DNA of 64,000 nucleotides from Periconia sp. R9002 (taxonomy: Eukaryota; Ascomycota; Dothideomycetes; Pleosporales; Periconiaceae), in contig JAMAHW010000127.1 in the NCBI GenBank assembly GCA_023627715.1, forward strand, positions 1 to 64,000, given 5' to 3'. Under the pieces are notes generated by a model that made no database searches, was not told where the DNA came from, and worked only from the letters and a program-made list of their open reading frames with translations. Of the stretch, positions 57,004 through 64,000 are shown one piece after another. The translations under genes were made by a program, and so were the position numbers. Numbering within the stretch: position 1 is the stretch's first letter; every line of letters begins with the position of its first letter.

Positions 57004-57301
57004 CGTAGAGCAGTAAAACGGTTCAAATACGATGAACAAGAAAGAACAAATCGAGGGCGTCGATGACGAAAATCAGATAATAACTTATGTCGACTATTGT
57101 ATCTCCCTTGTAGGCAGTTGACGCTCTAGGAAAGAGGGACGCTTTGGGTGACCAATCAGGAAAAAGAAAGAAAAATGTGTCACGTGCATGCGCTAGTCCG
57201 TTCCCCTGTCACCGGATTCGCTTGGCAGGTGAGAGCTTCGAGCTTCCAGATGTCGAGTTCTGAACGAAACAAACAGCAAGAAACTCCGACCAGCCGCCAC
57301 A
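57004..57301. promoter_or_regulatory. shared divergent promoter of the reductase and CFIm25 genes
   Basis: The 298 bp between opposed start codons must contain both promoters. A CACGTG-core-like GTCACGTGCATGCG at 57179-57192 is the most conspicuous motif. Inference from arrangement only. Confidence 0.4.
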
Positions 57302-58278
<977 letters not shown>

Positions 58279-58800
58279 AAAGACTTCCACTTTTCAATTT
58301 CCATCTCATCGATTTAGCATGGCATAGGGGCGTTCGGGAGGATTGGCAAGAGAAAGTCGGCTCGTGTATAGGCCTTTGAGGGTACTGCGGACTGGGACTG
58401 GGAGTTTTGGAGTATAAGAGCATCTGGCGTGCGACTCCAATGAAACACAATATCATTGGTTAAAAGCAGCATATGAATTCCTCCGAGCCGAAAGCGTGCA
58501 AATTAAAGGTGTTCGATTTCTCTATTTTAAAAGTTGTTTGTTTTAATTCTGGATCAAGATAACCACACGTATAGAATGCATGGCCGCAACTGGCCTTTCT
58601 ATATTGTGGAGGAAACAACATTGATTGTAACGATGAAATCCCAGGTTCCCCCACTAGGCCCGAGCTTGGCTGCTCCGAGGCAGCTGGAGCTCCTTCCGCC
58701 CCACCGACTTCATTGCACCCATCGGACATCCCAATGTAAACCTCATCCAAACTTCTTAACGCATGCTGTCATCACAAAGCGCCTAAATAATACTTCCAAA
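58279..58800. other. CFIm25 3' UTR and dephospho-CoA kinase promoter
   Basis: Both genes are on the plus strand. The frame upstream of the kinase start (58534-58800) is not credible as coding. Nothing further seen. Confidence 0.5.
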
Positions 58801-59601
58801 ATGTTGCTCCTCGGTCTGACTGGATCTATTGCAACTGGAAAATCAACTGTCTCGTCCCTCCTGTCTAAGCCGCCTTACTCGTTGCCCATCATTGACGCAG
58901 ACCTCATTGCACGGCAAGTAGTCGAGCCCGGCACCGCAGGCTATAATGCTATCGTGAAACATTTCCTCCCGTCAACACCCGACCTTTTACTTCCCGAATC
59001 CACTCCCAAAGGCCGACCTCTCAATCGCCCGGCCCTCGGTCGTCGCGTCTTTGGTTCCGGCACGGAGCGTGAACGTGACCGCAAGGTCCTCAATGGAATC
59101 GTCCATCCTGCCGTCAGGCGAGAAATGTACAAGCAACTTGTCTGGGCCTACTTGAAAGGAAACTGGGCCGTTGTACTGGATGTCCCTCTGCTTTTCGAGA
59201 GTGGGTGGGAGAGATACTGTGGGACTATCATGGTGGTTGGCGTTACGGACCCGAAAATCCAAATCCAGAGGTTAAGAGCACGGGACTCACATCTGACCGA
59301 GGAGGACGCTCAGAACAGGGTACGAAGCCAAGGCGATGTTAGAGAAAAAGCAGAGAGATGTTTGAGGAGGGGAGAAGGGAGAGGCGTTGTGGTATGGAAT
59401 GATGCCGGCAAGGAAGAGCTAGAGAAGGAGGTTGCGGGAGTCATGCAGAAGATCAGGAGGTCAAGCCCTTCATGGTGGAGTTTTCTGTTATGGGTTTGTC
59501 CGCCGCTTGCTGCAGTGGTGGCGGGTGTGAGTTGGTGGAAGATGCGCCAGGTGCAACTTACATGGGAAGAGGAGAAGAGGAAGGAGAAAGCAAAGCTATA
59601 G
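58801..59601 (+). CDS. CAB5: dephospho-CoA kinase
   Basis: A single exon of 266 residues starting at the ATG at 58801, directly before the P-loop (LLLGLTGSIATGKSTVS). Further signatures: IIDADLIARQVVEPGTAGY, the RVFGSGTERERDRKVLNGIVHP block, VVLDVPLLFESGW and VTDPKIQIQRLRARD. It phosphorylates dephospho-CoA in the last step of CoA synthesis. After the kinase domain come a hydrophobic segment (WWSFLLWVCPPLAAVVAGV) and a basic/acidic tail, as in yeast Cab5, which sits on mitochondrial/ER membranes; this suggests a C-terminal tail anchor. Confidence 0.96.
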   Translation: MLLLGLTGSIATGKSTVSSLLSKPPYSLPIIDADLIARQVVEPGTAGYNAIVKHFLPSTPDLLLPESTPKGRPLNRPALGRRVFGSGTERERDRKVLNGIVHPAVRREMYKQLVWAYLKGNWAVVLDVPLLFESGWERYCGTIMVVGVTDPKIQIQRLRARDSHLTEEDAQNRVRSQGDVREKAERCLRRGEGRGVVVWNDAGKEELEKEVAGVMQKIRRSSPSWWSFLLWVCPPLAAVVAGVSWWKMRQVQLTWEEEKRKEKAKL

Positions 59602-59935
59602 AGGCTTTCCTTCAAAGTCGATTTGGTGTCAGCCGGATATCCCATTCCTACTCGTAGTACAATTCACCTAGTATTCCAAGGTTCATACCCGAGCAACAAG
59701 ACCCACGTAATCAGGACTTATTGCTATTGAAGCTGCCAACGAGCCTTGGCGTTACCCGCACGACGGCGTGTTTACCTCGAAGGTGCTGTTAGCCTGTAAA
59801 CACCGCAGTCGAAGCAATGACCTAGTCTGTACCACCTGCACCTATCAAAACCTACCCACACACAAAACACTGCTACAAATTTCAACCAAACACGCACCTC
59901 GCCTGCGCGTCCAAACGCACATACGCTTCGACACC
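59602..59935. other. short intergenic region upstream of the repeat-protein gene
   Basis: Holds the kinase 3' end and the 5' UTR/promoter of the next gene; the 3' part is rich in ACAC and CACC. No gene seen. Confidence 0.5.
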
Positions 59936-62266
59936 ATGACGCATAAATCCAAATCCCACCGCCATCACGACAAGTCGAAGAAGAAATCAGCAGGTAGCTC
60001 CCGACGAAGTCGACAGCGGTCACCGTCGCCGCAAGGCAATGGCGCTGAGGAGTCCGAATACGACTCCGAATGGTACCCGGCGTTGCAGCAGGCGATTTCG
60101 AGAGATGTCCATGAGTGCATGGAGCTGAGGAATAAGCTGCTCAATGTCGTGGTAGCTGAGTCTTCTGAGGAGGAGAAGGAGGAGGAGGAGGAGGAGCCGG
60201 AAGAGAAGAAAAAGAAGAAGAGTCGTAAGACGGAGCACAAGCACCGTTCGAGAGAGCTTGACGGCCATTCTACAGAAGGTAAAGTGCGTTCCAAGGAGCA
60301 TAAGGACCATTCAAAGGAGCATAAAGATCGTGCTAAAGAGCATAAGGATCGTTCTAAAGAGCATACGAACCATTCAAAAGAGCACAAACACCGTTCAAAA
60401 GAGCACACCAACCATTCTACAGAGGATAAGGATCGGTTAAAAGAGGGTAAAGATCACTCAACAGAGCATCGAGACCATTCAAAAGAGCGTGAAGATCATT
60501 CGAAAGAGCATAAGGATCGCTCAAAAAAGCACAAGGACCATTCGAAAAAACATAAGGACCGCTCGAAAGAGCACAAGCACCGTTCGAGAGAGAACATCAA
60601 TCACTCGGCAGAGCATAAAGACCGTCCAGGAGAGCGTGAAGGCCGTTCAAAAGAGCACAAAGACCGCTCAAAAGAACACAGAGACCGTTCGAAAAAACAC
60701 AGAAAATCGGATGGAGTTGCGGTACCGCTCCCGAGGAAGTTCCCTCCTCATATCATCATGTCCGACGATGGCAGAGTCATCGTGGTTGACCAAACGGGAG
60801 AGTACGGTGTTGGTTTGGATTTCGGTGCCAGGGCCAAAATCAAGGCTGCCGAGGAAGAACGCCAGCGACAAAAACAAAACTCCTCCAGCACGTCGGCGGA
60901 TCGGACACTGCCGTCCACGAATACGAGCAACCGCTGCAAAGAAGATGCAGAGCGTCGTGTGAGTTTCGAGGTGGAAGCTTCGTCGGACTCGTCAGACGGG
61001 TATGTACCAAAACCATCAGCTAAAAAATCGGATTCGTCGGACTCTTCAGACTGGCCATTCCCAGACTCATCAGCTAAAAAATACGATTCTTCTAGTAGCG
61101 ATGAGAGTGATGAAAGCTGGACAGCTGCAATGAAGGCTTGGCCCACTACAAAACCTTGGTCTGCCGACGAAGACGAAAAGGACGACGAAGATGTGAAAGA
61201 AGCACAACAGAGTGGCTTCACTTGGGATTTCTCACCTGCAGGTATGTTGAACTCCAGGTACAGCGTCGTTTGTTATCAAGACACCACGTGGTGTGGTGTA
61301 TTGTGGCATTGATAATGTACTGTAACCACCCTAGTTACATTTAACTAACTTCGTAAACGCGATATAGGTGTCACAATTCCGCCAGAAATCCCACACCCAG
61401 CATCTGGAGGTGCCATGAAACCACCATACCCCTATTTTCCGGTCCCAACGCAATCGAGTGTCTCTATTTGGGGAACCCCCTTTGCAAACGTCACGAACCC
61501 TCCAAAAGTCCCACGTCTAGTCAGGGCAGCAAAGTATGATCGGGAAGATGATTGGACATCAACGTCTTACTCATCTTGTACTCCTTCTGCATCTTCGGTG
61601 ACTAACTCGTATGACTCCAGTGAATTATCAGCACAGGCAGACTCGACTTGGGAAATAAGCTCCACAACCGCCTCTGTTGGCTCAGAAGATGACGACGACA
61701 CCATCGTTCCGTTCTCGTGGCGCCGCAAAATCGAAAATGAGTCAAACTATTCAGAGGCTGGGTCGACGAATGCACCGGAGCCCTCGGATGCAGGTTCGGC
61801 ACCATCGTGGGGAGATAGCAAGGAAAAGAAAAATGGGCGCAAAAAGAAGTCATCTACCTGGAGCACCACATTGTCCGAAGATCAGGCGCAGTATGATGAG
61901 GGTGGATGGGGTGCGCAGTCATCATCGGGAGGCAACGTCAAACTTGATGACGGATACAAGTCAAAGGCTCGCCATCAGAGCGGTGCCACGTCTATTCGTC
62001 GAACGCCAAATGGCGAGGAGAAAACTGATTCGGACGATTCGTGGGGAGGTGGAGTCAAACAGAAACTACGCAGTCGAATCAGCTCCCTCTCCAACTACAA
62101 GCCGCCCTATGTTGAAGACGGATCGGATTCGACAGAGAAGAAGAAGGGAAAACCCAACGCCGACTACCAGAAACCCATCAACCGGCCCAAAGACAAGAAG
62201 AAATCCCGCAAGTACAATGGCGGCTTGGAGGATTATTCGACGCCGACATCGTGGAGGGACGTGTGA
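59936..62266 (+). CDS. disordered Lys/Arg/His-rich protein with heptad repeats and Ser-rich C-terminus
   Basis: Two exons (59936-61241, 61368-62266) give 734 residues. I chose the ATG at 59936; the frame is open further left but only through non-ATG codons. Order: basic start (MTHKSKSHRHHDKSKKK), acidic stretch (SEEEKEEEEEEPEEKKKKK), twenty 7-residue repeats of SKEHKDR/H type, a short ordered patch (ILIMSDDGRVIVVD-like, PPHIIMSDDGRVIVVDQTGEYGVGLDF), then Ser/Asp-rich and Lys-rich disorder with several WG pairs. I do not recognise a known family. SR-like composition hints at a nuclear or RNA-associated role, but that is a guess. Its single intron is the introner-like copy B. Confidence 0.75.
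60290..60709 (+). repeat. 20 x 21-bp tandem coding repeat (SKEHKDR/H)
   Basis: Exactly 420 bp, twenty in-frame 21-bp units encoding variants of S-K-E-H-K-D-R/H (TNH, EDH, RDR, KHR variants occur). Many units differ only at one or two codons, as expected from recent slippage or unequal exchange. Copy number is likely polymorphic. Confidence 0.9.
61242..61367 (+). mobile_element. introner-like intron, copy B (in the repeat-protein gene)
   Basis: A 126-nt intron, GTATGTTGAAC to GCGATATAG, excised in frame (CCTGCAG|GTGTCACA). It contains a perfect 14-nt palindrome (ACACCACGTGGTGT, 61281-61294) inside wider arms TATCAA...TTGATA, so the RNA could form a long hairpin. It shares with copy C a long identical core (around TGTAACCACCCTAG), similar ends and similar length; copy A is a more distant relative. 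Confidence 0.7.
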
Positions 62267-63466
62267 AAGGGCTGATTGGCTGTGTTGGGGAGTGAGGCTC
62301 GGACGCCGGGATGGGCATTGTACAATACATACATAAGGACTAAGGCAATGGCTGAGAAGGAGCCGAGCAATTGCTCCTCGATATGTAAAACAAAGACCAG
62401 AGTATCATGCCCAGTAAATGAAAATCATGAAAATCACTTCAATTGCCGCCACAAAATAGAGATATGAAAAGGTGAAGGTGCCATCCAACAAATTGCTATC
62501 AGAAGGGTGTTTGCATACACATGCACAACCTCCTGCAGTCCTAAGGTGAACACAATCGAAACCATGATGCACAAATATCTCCTAACCACCAAAGAGAAGC
62601 GGAAATAAGGTGCATGGCCCACAAATTGAAGTGCATAGTGCCTCGACGCGGTGTTGGGAGTGAGGGGGTTCGCGCATGTCCCACGCGATGAAACGAGGGG
62701 TTGACCGAGATACAGTTTGTCGAGAAGATCATAGGATATGTTCAGGACGTCAGTGGCCGGACATGCCAACCTCCTTCTCAGGCAAGCCGCCATTCAGCAG
62801 TAGAAGACGAAAGGATTGGCTCCACCGTGGCAGGTTCCTCAACAGGCATGGATGGATGCAGAATAGAGGTGGGCTGAAGGGAGCGCGTTCACGTCGTTCA
62901 TGTTCGCATCGCGAGCGCGTTTGTGTGGCCTGTGTCGTGGTGTCGTGCATAGTCCAAGAACGACTGCCGTCCAATTAGTTCCCGGGCATTAATTGTCTTG
63001 GGGCGCAGAAACAAGGTTACGGGCTGCGGGTGGGCTATGAGGACGCGATGCTACGAGACACGCTAGTCGGAACCGGACACGCGTAGATGGTCTACTTCTC
63101 CTGCGCTCCCCCAGCGTCGTCGTCCATCATTCAAACACCACAGCTTTGGTCTCGACTGCTCCACTGCTTCCCTCACTCTCTTTCCTGCCGTGCCCATTGC
63201 TGTTGTTTGCTTCTTTGCGTTTGCTCCACTCTCCATATACCAGACTTGTAGCTGTTCTGTCCTCTGCCAAGTCGACTCACCGCAACTCCAACTCCAACCA
63301 CAAACACCACACCTCTACCCCGCCTGGACCCTCTGCAACTTACCAGAGTCACTACCTCTAGGTGCATATACCTATACGCCTAGTTTCCGACGACAAGACG
63401 CCTCTCGGACAGTCTATTTCTCTTCATATCGGCTTGTGCACCTCGTCTGTCTAGCCACGCTTCGAA
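62267..63466. other. intergenic upstream of the last gene
   Basis: The 3' end of the repeat-protein gene and the promoter/5' UTR of the gene at the right edge. The frames at 62434-62793 and 62676-62978 have no features. The + strand is C/T-rich at 63090-63330, a common 5' UTR look. Confidence 0.5.
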
Positions 63467-64000
63467 ATGGCTTTGTTTACGCGCCAACCGTTTGCCGAGC
63501 TCGGTACGCCGCGTCTCCAGGCACTCCAGAGTGCAAAGAACAGGCAGAATGGTAAGCTTTCCTGTTCAGACTCGACGAGAAATCATTATTGAACGCCTCA
63601 CCTGTAGCCATTTCTCCATCCTCCAACACTTTTTCTTCTCCACTGAAGCCAAGCCCATCCGCGTCCACGGGCAAGCGCCGGGCGGCTGATATCTTCGATG
63701 ACTCTGTTGACTCCGAAAACGTGGACCCCTCGCTCTTCAACTCACCCACCAAAAAGTCCAGGATCAGCGATGCTGGATACGTCAAACCCGCAAAATTCGC
63801 CTTGATGCCTTCTTCCTCAACCCAGGCCAGCCCCGCACTCACAGCGAGCCCCTCGGTTCCCTCTGTTCGCAAGGCGCTCTCGTCACCAAACACCACCAAA
63901 TCCACTCCCATCAACCACAGCCGTGGCTCACCCAAGAACAAGCGTGTCGGTCTCCTGTCCAAGCGCCGCACTTCTGCCTCGCCCTTCCGTCGCGTGGATC
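63467..64000 (+). CDS. 5' end of an unrecognised disordered protein gene (partial)
   Basis: Exon 1 (63467-63551) encodes MALFTRQPFAELGTPRLQAL and continues to KNRQN. A 56-nt intron (GTAAGC...CTGTAG) leads to exon 2, open to the window end. About 159 residues are visible, Ser/Pro/Lys-rich with GKRRAADIFDDSVDSENVDP, then basic patches KKSR and KNKRVGLLSKRRTSASPFRRVD. The pattern suggests a nuclear regulatory protein with CDK-type SP sites, but I cannot name it. The gene continues to the right. Confidence 0.7.

Noticed and set aside
59768..59935. Upstream extension of the repeat-protein gene
   Set aside because: The frame is open but begins with a non-ATG codon and has no ATG before 59936.

Overview
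This is a gene-dense stretch of nuclear chromosome from a filamentous ascomycete (Pezizomycotina). The evidence is short spliceosomal introns of about 50-120 nt with GTAAGT-like donors and CTAAC/CTGAT-like branch sites, together with a family mix typical of these fungi: AA9 and AA11 polysaccharide monooxygenases, a Zn2Cys6 regulator, fungal P450s, a NACHT/ankyrin NLR and a DUF3433 membrane protein. I cannot name the species. A Leotiomycete- or Dothideomycete-like host is only a guess. I rebuilt exon models by hand, and every complete multi-exon CDS given below sums to a whole number of codons.

Layout. 0-5 kb: the tail of an unrecognised gene, a decayed Ca2+/H+ exchanger (CAX) gene and a three-exon AA9 LPMO. 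5.7-13 kb: a NACHT/ankyrin NLR, a five-exon P450 and a secreted BNR-propeller protein. 13.3-17 kb: farnesyl diphosphate synthase and APC/C subunit Cdc23, divergent from one short promoter. 17.4-23.4 kb: a small secreted cysteine-containing protein, a CobW/COG0523 GTPase and a YbjQ-family protein. 24-31.4 kb: a Zn2Cys6 regulator, a YtcJ-like amidohydrolase and a second P450. 32-46 kb is mostly housekeeping: signal peptidase subunit Spc3, exonuclease Xrn1, the WD40 histone chaperone Hat2, an Mmc1-like mitochondrial protein and the calcineurin catalytic subunit. 47-54.6 kb: an AA11 chitin-type LPMO and a DUF3433 protein. 56-64 kb: an RmlD/MAT2B-like reductase, the CFIm25 (NUDT21) 3'-end processing factor, dephospho-CoA kinase, a disordered protein with twenty 21-bp repeats, and the start of an unrecognised gene.

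No operon-like pathway is visible. Functional themes are extracellular polysaccharide attack (AA9, AA11, BNR protein) and RNA or secretory housekeeping. The most interesting non-gene signal is a family of three related sequences of about 120-127 nt. Two are precise introns, in the Zn2Cys6 gene (25069-25188) and in the repeat-protein gene (61242-61367). The third (43334-43460) lies outside any gene I can model and has lost its GT donor. They share length, end sequences, an internal hairpin-forming segment and long identical blocks, which is what multiplying introner-like elements look like. Next to the third copy sits a perfect 13-bp inverted repeat flanked by short direct repeats.
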